A stretch of DNA of 23,962 bases from CBDHDN01 sp965261585 (lineage in GTDB: Bacteria > Pseudomonadota > Alphaproteobacteria > UBA6615): NCBI GenBank assembly GCA_965261585.1, contig CBDHDN010000080.1, positions 1 through 23,962 on the forward strand, given 5' to 3'. The notes under the pieces were generated by a model. That model ran no database searches. It had not been told where the DNA came from and saw only the letters and a list, made by a program, of their open reading frames with translations. Below are positions 16,181-22,824 of this stretch, one piece after another (position 1 is the stretch's first letter; the number at the start of each line of letters is the position of its first letter). The translations under genes were made by a program, and so were the position numbers.

Positions 16181-16252
16181 GTTACGGTAGGAATGCGCAT
16201 TGCTGCGCACCCCCCGCGCAGATCCGGACGTGGTCGTTGAACCATCCGGCTC
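16181..16252 (-). ncRNA. Group II intron domains V and VI with branch-point A
   Basis: Domain V is the 32 bases 16252-16221 (minus), starting GAGCCGGATGG and ending CGTCCGGATC, with the AGC catalytic triad near its 5' end. It begins directly after the maturase stop codon. Domain VI follows. GGGGGGTGCGC pairs with GCGCATTCCTACC around the loop, leaving an unpaired A at 16188, 7 bases before the inferred 3' end (...CCGTAAC). This matches the usual branch-point distance and the AY intron end. Confidence 0.8.
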
Positions 16253-17740
16253 CTACCTCGGGTGCTTGACGGCGAACCGCTGGTCCGGCCATGGGTGGCG
16301 GATGGAGGCGCGTGGCCACAGGATTTCGGTCATGCGCTCCAATCGCTTCCAACTAAATCGGGCTCGCTGGGACCGGCGGCGTAGCGCCCGCATCCACCGG
16401 CGTTGCAGCCTGCGGAGGAACGCACGGATGAACCGGCCTGACCCTGGGACGGCAAAGTAGTTGAGCCAGCCATTGCAGACTCGCCCCAGCCACCTACCAA
16501 CTTCCCAGATGTCGTGGTGCCAGCGCTTGCGAAGCACCTCGTCGATGCGCGCCAGGGTCCTGTTGACCCGTTTGGCAACCGGTTTGCGACCAAGCCGAAA
16601 GCGTCCTCTCAGGGTCGTCGTGCAATAGTGCGTGAGGCCCAGAAAGTCGAAAGTCTCCGGCTTGCCCACCCCGCGCTGGCGCCGGTTCAAATCCGCGAAC
16701 CGGCCAAACTCCACGAGGCGGGTCTTGTCCTGGTGGAGGCTGAGACCGAACCGGGCCAGCCTCTCCCGAACGTCGCGGAGGTACCGCTCCGCATCCCGCT
16801 TGTGTTGGAACCCGACAACGATATCGTCAGCGTAACGGACGATGATCGCTTCGCCATCCGGGACGTTCGGGCGCCATTTCTTGTGGAACCACACGTCGAG
16901 CACGTAATGCAGGAACACGTTCGCCAAGACGGGGGAGACTATTGCCCCCTGCGGCGTGCCCATACCCGTATCTGCCCATGACCCACTCTCTATGACGCCG
17001 GCGTTCAGCCATTTCCGGATCAGACGGATGACCCGCCTGTCTCCGATGCGGTGCTCTAGGAACGTGATCAACCAATCCCGCGGGATCGTGTCGAAGTACG
17101 CCCGGAGGTCTGCATCGACTATCCAGCTGACCTTGCGCCGTTCTATCCCGAAGGCCAGGGCATCGAGCGCATCGTGCGCCCCCCGCCCCGGTCGGAACCC
17201 GTAGCTGAAGCCAAGAAACACCACCTCGTAGATCGGTGTCAGGATCACATCCACAACCGCCTTCTGGACGACCTTGTCCTCCAGCGCCGCGATCCCGAGC
17301 GGTCGTGTCCCCCCGTCCGGCTTGGGTACCTCTACCCGCCGAACCGGTGGCGCCCGGTACGCTCCCCCTCTGTGCAGGCGCCGGTGCAGGTCGAGCAGGC
17401 GCTCATCCAGACCCTCGCCGTACATGTCCCACGTAACGCCGTCGACACCGGCTGCTGCGTCCTTCTTCAATGCGAAGTAGGCCGCACCGAGCGCGTCCGG
17501 CGTAATGTGGTGGAAGAGCGCAGTGAGACGTTCCTTCGGGTTTCTCTCTGCAGCTTTCCGTATCCGGGCCGCCGCCTGTGGCACGCTCACCCGACACTGG
17601 GTTCGGCGCGTGCTTTGGCAATCCGGATTCCCCTTGGTTGAGGCCCTTTCCTCCGGCGACTCCGCAGAAGCTCGCGCTCCCTTGTTCGCCGCCCTCACAG
17701 GTCGTACGGCCTCATCCGACTTCTTCAAACCGTTCATCAT
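16253..17740 (-). CDS. ltrA: Group II intron reverse transcriptase/maturase
   Basis: A 495-residue LtrA-type protein that helps its intron splice and copies it into new DNA sites. The RT domain runs from about residue 80: KKDAAAGVDGVTWDMY, IPxxDG-like VPKPDGGTRPLGIAALEDK, FGFSYGFRPGRG-type SYGFRPGRGAHDAL, GTPQGAIVSPVLAN, and the catalytic Y303-A-D-D. The X/maturase domain follows (WLNYFAVPGSGRFIRAFLRR). It ends HPWPDQRFAVKHPR without the Cys-rich HNH endonuclease domain, as in other endonuclease-less bacterial introns. The ATG at 17740 (MMNGLKKSDE) is preferred to the longer frame from 17839, because the family starts there and GGAGA lies upstream. The TAG touches domain V. Confidence 0.93.
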   Translation of the reverse strand: MMNGLKKSDEAVRPVRAANKGARASAESPEERASTKGNPDCQSTRRTQCRVSVPQAAARIRKAAERNPKERLTALFHHITPDALGAAYFALKKDAAAGVDGVTWDMYGEGLDERLLDLHRRLHRGGAYRAPPVRRVEVPKPDGGTRPLGIAALEDKVVQKAVVDVILTPIYEVVFLGFSYGFRPGRGAHDALDALAFGIERRKVSWIVDADLRAYFDTIPRDWLITFLEHRIGDRRVIRLIRKWLNAGVIESGSWADTGMGTPQGAIVSPVLANVFLHYVLDVWFHKKWRPNVPDGEAIIVRYADDIVVGFQHKRDAERYLRDVRERLARFGLSLHQDKTRLVEFGRFADLNRRQRGVGKPETFDFLGLTHYCTTTLRGRFRLGRKPVAKRVNRTLARIDEVLRKRWHHDIWEVGRWLGRVCNGWLNYFAVPGSGRFIRAFLRRLQRRWMRALRRRSQRARFSWKRLERMTEILWPRASIRHPWPDQRFAVKHPR

Positions 17741-17907
17741 AGGCTTCGGTTTTCTCCATTCCCTACGCGGCCCCTTTACGACAACCGGGGCAGTTTGAAG
17801 ACCTCCCAGGGTCCCAACAGAAGGCGTGCGAACGTGCATGGGTTCTCTGACACCGCGGGGCTCGCCGACATCTCACCAAAACGACGCCTGCAATATTGCC
17901 TTCGACC

Positions 17908-17913
17908 GATCTG
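17908..17913 (-). other. Candidate EBS1 of the group II intron
   Basis: On the minus strand this reads CAGATC, perfectly complementary to GATCTG, the last six bases of exon 1 (18105-18100). It lies 186 bases into the intron, a plausible place for the domain I target-recognition loop. A six-base match can occur by chance. Confidence 0.45.
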
Positions 17914-18099
17914 AAAGCCTCGGCACCCCGGACCATCGCTTTTACGGTGCTCAATAGCCCTGCCCATCCATGCCGCTACCGACGCTTCGCCTGCCCCCTC
18001 ACGGGAGCCAACGCACGGCTCGCGGAGAAACGTGGTTCGGTTACTCCTTCGTTCCGGGGGACTTGCACCCCCTACCTTCTGTCAGTTCGCCTGGCGCAC

Positions 18100-18126
18100 C
18101 AGATCCGAGATACACTCTGTTGGCAT
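18100..18126 (-). CDS. IS1380 transposase, exon 1 (codons 1-9)
   Basis: ATG at 18126 followed by codons for M-P-T-E-C-I-S-D-L, then the intron. The sequence MPTEC..DLFGFA is the familiar start of this transposase group. A Shine-Dalgarno sequence (GGAGG) lies about 10 bases upstream. Without splicing, ribosomes starting here would read into the intron. Confidence 0.85.
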
Positions 18127-18206
18127 CGGGGAGATCCTCCGTCTCAGCTTAAGTTCTTGTTGCAACAATCACTTTCGCTGATTCGGGGCCCCGATGCACT
18201 ACTCCG

Positions 18207-18221
18207 TGTGAGAAATCCGGG
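18207..18221 (-). repeat. Right terminal inverted repeat of the IS1380 element
   Basis: TGTGAGAAATCCGGG is the exact complement of the left end at 14651-14665. Confidence 0.9.
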
Positions 18222-18225
18222 CTAG
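18222..18225. repeat. Target-site duplication CTAG, right copy
   Basis: CTAG directly follows the right inverted repeat, matching 14647-14650. Only CCG (18226-18228) then separates it from the stop codon of the next, convergent gene. Confidence 0.85.
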
Positions 18226-18228
18226 CCG

Positions 18229-18645
18229 TCAGACGGCAAGCTCGCGCGCGCCGCGCTTGACCAGAGCGGCGAACAGCCCGTGTGGCTTGAAGATCACCTC
18301 GGCGATGCCGAACTGGTAGGCGAGCACCGAGGCGCAGGTATTGCCGAAGCGGTGGTGCGTCTTGCGGGCATCCGGGTCTTGCGTCATGTACTCCAGGACG
18401 CGCGCGCCGCTGGCCAGAAAGCGCTGCACAAGCTGGTCGGGCCAGCCGGCAATCGTGTCCATCTGCACGTAGTCCGACCGCGGATCGACCATCAGCACCA
18501 GCCCGGGTGAGATCTCGCGAAAGGCCAGGCAGTGGCGCATGTCCGGGTGCGTCACCAAGTCCCACCAATGTTGCCGGTCGGGTGTGGTCAGGAAGACCAC
18601 CCACCACTTCTCCGAGACCACGGCGACCCGTTTGAAGCTCCGCAT
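18229..18645 (-). CDS. Hypothetical protein, 138 residues
   Basis: It starts MRSFKRVAVVSEKWWVVFLT. No family is recognised with confidence. The layout (aromatic strand SEKWWVVFL, a H-C pair in DMRHCLAFREI, LVLMVDPRSDYVQM, then RFGNTCASVLAYQFGIAEVI and a C-terminal KPHGLFAALVKRG) resembles small phage or genomic-island proteins that end C-x-x-x-(K)-x-x-x-G-I...P..L...L, sometimes thought to have a papain-like fold. That comparison is an inference from memory. The start is uncertain: the frame stays open to 18774, and no good Shine-Dalgarno sequence precedes 18645. Before the IS insertion its stop lay 3 bases from that of the Ldh-family gene. Confidence 0.6.
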   Translation of the reverse strand: MRSFKRVAVVSEKWWVVFLTTPDRQHWWDLVTHPDMRHCLAFREISPGLVLMVDPRSDYVQMDTIAGWPDQLVQRFLASGARVLEYMTQDPDARKTHHRFGNTCASVLAYQFGIAEVIFKPHGLFAALVKRGARELAV

Positions 18646-18955
18646 GTTCGAACGGCCTGTCCCCGGTGCGGTCACCGACCTTCGACTCGGCTTGGACCGC
18701 GCCTCCTGAAACTCCGCCAGGATCGCAATTCTACCGCCAAATGGGCCACCTGCACCAGCCCGAGCCACACCCACGCGTATCTCCTCGCCGGGCGCACATC
18801 GAGGGCCAAGCCGCAGGAAAAAGCGGCAACATCGGCACGGCCGGCCACAATATTGCCATCCCGCCGGCGGCTCTTGTCCCCATTCGCCGGGTCAAATCGG
18901 TCTCCGACAAGGGACGGACGACCGCCCCGCTCCAAAGCACAAGAAACGAGAACGG
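18646..18955. other. Intergenic stretch without a supported gene
   Basis: 310 bases between divergent genes. Open frames here have no family content. It may hold the promoters of the unknown protein (minus) and the OmpA lipoprotein (plus), but I see no clear -35/-10 pair. Confidence 0.5.
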
Positions 18956-19789
18956 ATGACACGCACGAAGCTGGCTACCGGCCTGGCGGCACTGGTCTTT
19001 CTATCGGCATGCACGACGTGGGATTTGGATCGGCTGCAGCAGGCGGAACCCGCCGGCTACGCCTTCACGCGCCAACTGACCGAGGACTATCGAGCACTGG
19101 CGGCCTTCGAGGCCTATGAGATGTTCGATTGGGTCGATCAGCGCCACTTCGCCCGCAAGGGCCTCAAGGCCGCGGCCGGCGAATCGGTCGTGCCGGAGCC
19201 GCTGATCGACTGGCGGGTACCGGCCGACAAAGCGTCGGAAATGAGCGGCGCCCGCACCCGCCTGGTGACGTTGCTCGATGGCGGCGGCCGCGCGCGCGCC
19301 CCCGTGCTGTCGGCCCGCGCCCAATCCCATTTCGACTGCTGGATCGAGCAGCAGGAGGAGAACCATCAACCCGCCCATATAGCCGCCTGCCGGGACGGCT
19401 TCCACCGAGCCGCGGCGGCACTGGAAGTCGCACTGACGCCGCGCAGCTTCACCGTCTTGTTCGATTTCGACACGGCCGCGCTGACGGCCGACGGGCGGTC
19501 GATGGTGGCCGACGCCGCAGCGGCGTTCACCCGCCTCGGCCCGGCCATCGTCGAGGCGCGGGGCCATGCCGACCGCGCCGGCACCGAGGTGCACAATCGC
19601 GATCTGTCGCAACGCCGGGCGGACGCCGTGAAAGCCGCACTGACGAGCCTGGGGCTGTCGGCAGAGACGGTGGCGACGATCGCCTATGGCGAGACCGCCC
19701 CCCTCGTCGCGACGCCCGACGGCGTGCGCGAGCCGCGCAACCGACGCGTCGAGATCGTGATCAGGGCGGCGCGCGACCTCGGCGCCTAA
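18956..19789 (+). CDS. OmpA-family outer-membrane lipoprotein
   Basis: A 277-residue protein. A lipoprotein signal peptide is clear: basic start MTRTK, hydrophobic stretch, and lipobox L-S-A-C with Cys19. Residues 20-160 form a helical region with no recognised domain. Residues about 165-270 are an OmpA C-terminal, peptidoglycan-binding domain (LFDFDTAALTADG, EARGHADRAGTEVHNRDLSQ, RRADAVKAAL, EPRNRRVEIVI), with the Asp206 and Arg positions used for binding diaminopimelate. It should tether the outer membrane to the cell wall. It is a Pal-like arrangement, but much longer than Pal (about 170 residues) and not next to tol genes, so I do not call it Pal. Confidence 0.9.
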   Translation: MTRTKLATGLAALVFLSACTTWDLDRLQQAEPAGYAFTRQLTEDYRALAAFEAYEMFDWVDQRHFARKGLKAAAGESVVPEPLIDWRVPADKASEMSGARTRLVTLLDGGGRARAPVLSARAQSHFDCWIEQQEENHQPAHIAACRDGFHRAAAALEVALTPRSFTVLFDFDTAALTADGRSMVADAAAAFTRLGPAIVEARGHADRAGTEVHNRDLSQRRADAVKAALTSLGLSAETVATIAYGETAPLVATPDGVREPRNRRVEIVIRAARDLGA

Positions 19790-19818
19790 CGCATGGTTGG
19801 ACCCGGCGGGGGCGTCGA

Positions 19819-20958
19819 CTACTCGCCCGCCGCCGCTGCCTGGGGCACGGCACCGGCCGCCGACAGCTCGCTGATCTTGCCCAGCAGGTATTCGAGGTTG
19901 CCGGGGTCGAGGCGCGACGAGGGGTCCGAGAAGTTGGTGATGACACGCTCGATCATGCGGCGCGAGTACCGCTCGCGGTCAAGCTCGTCGCCATCGAACT
20001 CCATCTCGCGCCACAGATCCACGGCGGTGCGTACGATCGGGAACATGACACTGGGCAGGCCACAGCGCAGCAGCATCGAGCGCAGGCCGCGCGGATCCCG
20101 GTCGTGAACCAACGTCCGCGCGTTTTCGATCGGCGTCTTCGTGAGCATCGCCAGGGCCCACTCGAAGAAGAACATGTCGCCCATGCAGACGGCACGGATG
20201 ATGATCGACGAGGTCAGGCGGCCGTTGGCCGACAGCGTCCGCACCAGCTCGGCCGCCGTATCGACGCCGGACAGCGTCATCGTGGCGCGCTCGCGACTCT
20301 GATCGACGATGTCCTTCGCCAGGTCCTTGTCGAGGTCGTGCTTGCTGACCAGGTGCTGGCGCAGCTGTTCCGAGACCAGCGAGACGAGCTGTTCGGCGAC
20401 CCGCACCGGCAGCTTGCTGCGTTGAGCCAGCGGCGTCTTGACGCGGTCGCTGTCCTTGAACCGCTGGACAATGTGGGCCAGCGTCGCCTCGCGCACCGTG
20501 GCGCTGTCATTGGCGACCAGCTCGGCGACGACTTCTTCCTTCTCGCTGTCGACCAGGGCATCGGCCACATCGGCGGACACGTTCTCGCGCCGCGCGATCG
20601 CGATCTGCTTGCTGGTGTCCTGGGTTGCGATGATTTCGATCAGATCTTCGTCGCTGAGTACCTTGGAGAACTCGAGCACCGGCAGCGCGACCTCGCCGAC
20701 GTCGCGGGCGAGCGCCAGGGCGACGTCCTTCGGCACCGCGACGCAGTGCTTCAGGTTCTCCGACAGCGCGGCTCGGACCTGCACCTCGACGTCGCGCAGC
20801 ATCAGGCGGCAGATGTCCTCGACCAAGTCGAGCTCGGTCTTGCTGAGCTCACTCACGTCGATCTGACGGGCGACCTTGGCGGCGGTATCGGCCCGGGTCG
20901 CGGGCGAGCTGTCGCGCATCAATCGATCGACGTCGGCTCGCGAGAGTGTGGTGCTCAT
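19819..20958 (-). CDS. DUF2336 domain-containing protein
   Basis: A 379-residue, almost wholly helical soluble protein that starts MSTTLSRADVDRLMRDSSPA. Two- to three-helix repeats of the HEAT-like kind are visible: LALARDVGEVALPVLEFS, then LSDEDLIEIIATQDTSKQIA, which is the DUF2336 hallmark region, and VADALVDSEKEEVVAELVAN. DUF2336 is known mainly from Alphaproteobacteria and has no settled function. It is convergent with the OmpA lipoprotein and divergent from the bactofilin across 278 bases (20959-21236) that probably carry both promoters. Confidence 0.85.
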   Translation of the reverse strand: MSTTLSRADVDRLMRDSSPATRADTAAKVARQIDVSELSKTELDLVEDICRLMLRDVEVQVRAALSENLKHCVAVPKDVALALARDVGEVALPVLEFSKVLSDEDLIEIIATQDTSKQIAIARRENVSADVADALVDSEKEEVVAELVANDSATVREATLAHIVQRFKDSDRVKTPLAQRSKLPVRVAEQLVSLVSEQLRQHLVSKHDLDKDLAKDIVDQSRERATMTLSGVDTAAELVRTLSANGRLTSSIIIRAVCMGDMFFFEWALAMLTKTPIENARTLVHDRDPRGLRSMLLRCGLPSVMFPIVRTAVDLWREMEFDGDELDRERYSRRMIERVITNFSDPSSRLDPGNLEYLLGKISELSAAGAVPQAAAAGE

Positions 20959-21182
20959 GGTTTGTGTCTCAGCCGCGCTCCGGCTGCCCGTATGGCGATG
21001 CGGGTCGTCGTCTTTCGGACCCGTGGCCCAACGAGTATGTTGACCAAAACCTAAAGGCCCGTAAAAGCAGTGGCTTCGCTGACCATCCGGCGACGCGGAT
21101 CGCGGCCTGGATTCTGCACAACGGCGCCCTACGCGGACAAATAACGCCGGAGCATCGCGAAGATGAACGAAATGCCTCGAAA

Positions 21183-21216
21183 TGTGACATCTGCGTGGGT
21201 CACAATACTGTATGAT
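21183..21216 (+). promoter_or_regulatory. Candidate operator and -10 element upstream of bactofilin
   Basis: A perfect inverted repeat TGTGAC-N10-GTCACA (21183-21204) is followed 6 bases later by TATGAT (21211-21216), a good -10 match, 20 bases before the ATG at 21237. The half-sites look like CRP/FNR ones, but the spacer is 6 bases too long for CRP, so a different regulator is likelier. No clear -35 is seen, which would suit an activated promoter. Confidence 0.4.
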
Positions 21217-21236
21217 AAACTGTAGGGTCGGTGCTA

Positions 21237-21815
21237 ATGTTTCGCAAGAGAAAGCCTGGGCGCGCTCCCAACGACGCTGTTGATGGAGGACCTGGCGCCA
21301 CGATGGAGGATCAAGGAGAAGACATGAGCACGAACGTGCAACCCGTGCCCGTAGCGCCGGCCCGTAGGCTGGTCGACATCCCGCCCGCGCCGCGGCCGAC
21401 AGGCCCCCGCCGCGAGATGCCGAGCCCGACGCGGGACAATCAGTTGACCGTCGGTCGGGACATCCGGCTGAAGGGCGAGATTGCCGACTGTGATGTTCTG
21501 GTCGTCGAAGGCGAGGTCGAGGCCGGCATAGTCACGCGGCTCCTGGAGATCGCCGAGACAGGCGTCTTCACCGGAACGGCCCAGGTCGAAACGGCCGAGA
21601 TTCACGGCCGCTACGAAGGCGACTTGGTGGCCACCGACCTGCTGCGCATTCACGAGCAGGGTGTTGTACGCGGCAAGATTCGCTATGCCCGGCTCGAGAT
21701 CCTGTCGGGCGGCCAGATCTCAGGCGACATCCAGGCGACCCAGGCCTTCGGCGCGGCCAGCGACAATGTCGCAACGATCACCGCGCCGCCGGACGCCGGC
21801 GTCGAGGCCTCCTAG
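21237..21815 (+). CDS. Bactofilin family polymer-forming cytoskeletal protein
   Basis: A 192-residue protein. The N-terminus (MFRKRKPGR) is basic and disordered up to about 65. RLVDIPPAPRPTGPRRE and then the bactofilin beta-helix core follow, about 68-170: NQLTVGRDIRLKGEIADCDV, EVEAGIVTRLLEIAETGVFTG, EIHGRYEGDLVATDLLRI, GGQISGDIQ. These are regular short strand repeats with Gly turns. Bactofilins form filaments at the membrane that act in cell shape and polar organisation. The start is uncertain: ATG 21237 gives the common basic membrane-targeting N-terminus, but ATG 21324 (MSTNVQPVPV) has a much better Shine-Dalgarno sequence (AAGGAG). The stop TAG directly touches a large palindrome. Confidence 0.88.
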   Translation: MFRKRKPGRAPNDAVDGGPGATMEDQGEDMSTNVQPVPVAPARRLVDIPPAPRPTGPRREMPSPTRDNQLTVGRDIRLKGEIADCDVLVVEGEVEAGIVTRLLEIAETGVFTGTAQVETAEIHGRYEGDLVATDLLRIHEQGVVRGKIRYARLEILSGGQISGDIQATQAFGAASDNVATITAPPDAGVEAS

Positions 21816-21865
21816 TGGGCTGATCCTAACGCTTGGGTACCCAAGCGTTAGGTGAATCAGCCCAC
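21815..21865. repeat. Dispersed palindrome, copy 2
   Basis: The core 21825-21852 is a perfect 28-base palindrome (CCTAACGCTTGGGT and its complement). Outer arms GTGGGCTGAT (21815-21824) and ATCAGCCCAC (21856-21865) extend it, with a 3-base TGA bulge on the right side. It begins at the last base of the bactofilin stop codon. It shares CGCTTGG...CCAAGCG and GGTGAATCAGC with copies 1 and 3. It could act as a transcript end or an mRNA-stabilising hairpin, but it has no T-run. Confidence 0.8.
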
Positions 21866-21908
21866 AGAATCAATCAGCTGGTGGTTCGATGCTGATAAGG
21901 CGCCGACC

Positions 21909-22824
21909 TTAGGCGCCGCCGGCTTCGACGAACCAGCGGCCGCCCCAGCGGCTGATGCCAATGCCGGCCAGGACCAGGGCCAGGGTCGTGGCCAGCGACA
22001 CGCGTTCGCCGAGCAGCAGCCAGCCCCAGAAGGTCCCGAACAGCGGCACCAGATAGACCGACTGCGCAACGAACGTGTAGCCGACGGTGGCGATCAGGTG
22101 GGCCCGGATCATGAAGGCCACGGCGGTCGGGAACACGCCCAGATAGATGACTGCCCAGACGCCGGCACCTGCCGGCGCCAACCCCCACGGGCGGTCCACG
22201 ATCAGCGCCAGGGGCACGATGATCACGGCGCCGCAGATCATGACCGCGGCGGTCAACACCTCCATGCGCATCTGCCGGGCCGAGCGGATATATGAGAATG
22301 CCGGAGATCGTGTAGCTGACGGCGGCCAGAAATACCGCCAATTGGCCGCGCACGCCGCCGACGACCCCACCGAGCGCATCACCGCCGACCAGCACCACCA
22401 AACCGCCGAAGCCGAGGCAGGACGCCTGCCAGCTTTGGCCCCGTCATGCGATCGTCCGTCGTGAAGTGTGGGCCAGGACGAGCGCCAACAACGGCGCCGC
22501 GCCCATGACGATGGCCGCGCTGCTGCTGTCGATGAACCGTTCGCCCCACGGGATCAGCGAGAATGGGACGGCCGTGTTGAACACCGCTATGACCGCCGCG
22601 ACCCGCCAGTGCCGCCGTCCCACGGGCGCCGCGAGCGACGGTAGCGCGAGGCCGCGCAGCTGTATGAAACCCCAGACGATCGCGCCGGCGATCAGGATCC
22701 GACCGGCGGCGATAGTCACCGGCGGCACCGTCTCCACCGCGACCTTCATGGCCAGGAAGGCGAAACCCCAGATGGCTCCGATGACGAACAGCAAGACGAG
22801 AGGACGAGTTGCCAGGGACTCCAT
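21909..22824 (-). pseudogene. EamA/DMT-family transporter, broken by three frameshifts
   Basis: Read on minus from ATG 22824 (MESLATRPLVLLFVIGAIWG), this is an EamA drug/metabolite transporter of about 10 TM segments. The reading moves between frames three times. Near 22468, LVLAH is followed in another frame by FTTDDRMTGPKLAGVL (2 extra bases). Near 22428, one extra C moves it to LGFGGLVVLVGG. Near 22292, after SYTISGILIY, it moves to RSARQMRMEVLTAAVM. It ends GISRWGGRWFVEAGGA and TAA at 21909. Both EamA repeats are recognisable (IWGFAFLAMKVA; FVAQSVYLVPLFGTFWGWLL). Three separate indels make a functional gene unlikely, unless the assembly has errors here. Confidence 0.82.

Larger units (their letters stand above)
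16181..18099 (-). mobile_element. Group II intron inserted in the transposase gene
   Basis: A 1919-base intron on the same strand as the host transposase. The 5' end is GTGCGCC (18099 downwards), matching the GUGYG consensus; the 3' end is ...CCGTAAC (16181). The 5' part (18099-17741) is the ribozyme domain I-III region, the maturase lies in domain IV, and domains V and VI close it. Joining the flanks puts codon 9 (CTG) next to codon 10 (TTC) of the transposase in phase 0, with a family-typical result, which strongly supports both boundaries. CAGATC in domain I (complement of 17908-17913) could be EBS1, pairing with exon-end GATCTG. I did not find a convincing EBS2. Confidence 0.9.
14651..18221 (-). 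mobile_element. IS1380-family insertion sequence carrying a group II intron
   Basis: A complete element of 3571 bp. It is bounded by perfect 15-bp inverted repeats (CCCGGATTTCTCACA at 14651-14665 and its complement at 18207-18221) and flanked by CTAG on both sides. Without the 1919-bp intron it is 1652 bp, normal for IS1380. The transposase is on the minus strand. The left non-coding end (14651-14824) has no ORF; a 7-bp stem (CCGGCTG/CAGCCGG, 14812-14832) overlaps the transposase stop. The intact ends and uninterrupted exon 2 suggest a recent insertion. Confidence 0.9.

Noticed and set aside
14849..16240. 463-residue plus frame over the transposase
   Set aside because: Antisense shadow of the IS1380 transposase with no family content.
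17741..18099. N-terminal extension of the maturase to 17839 and small plus-strand frames
   Set aside because: This is ribozyme domain I-III RNA. The maturase family starts at MMNGLKKSDE, and the plus frames are antisense.
17970..18099. tRNA or riboswitch in the GC-rich structured region
   Set aside because: The stems, such as the AGGGGG...CCCCC hairpin, are explained by group II intron domain I. No cloverleaf or known riboswitch core was seen.
18666..18959. 97-residue plus frame before the OmpA lipoprotein
   Set aside because: No ribosome site, no family pattern, unusual composition; treated as intergenic.
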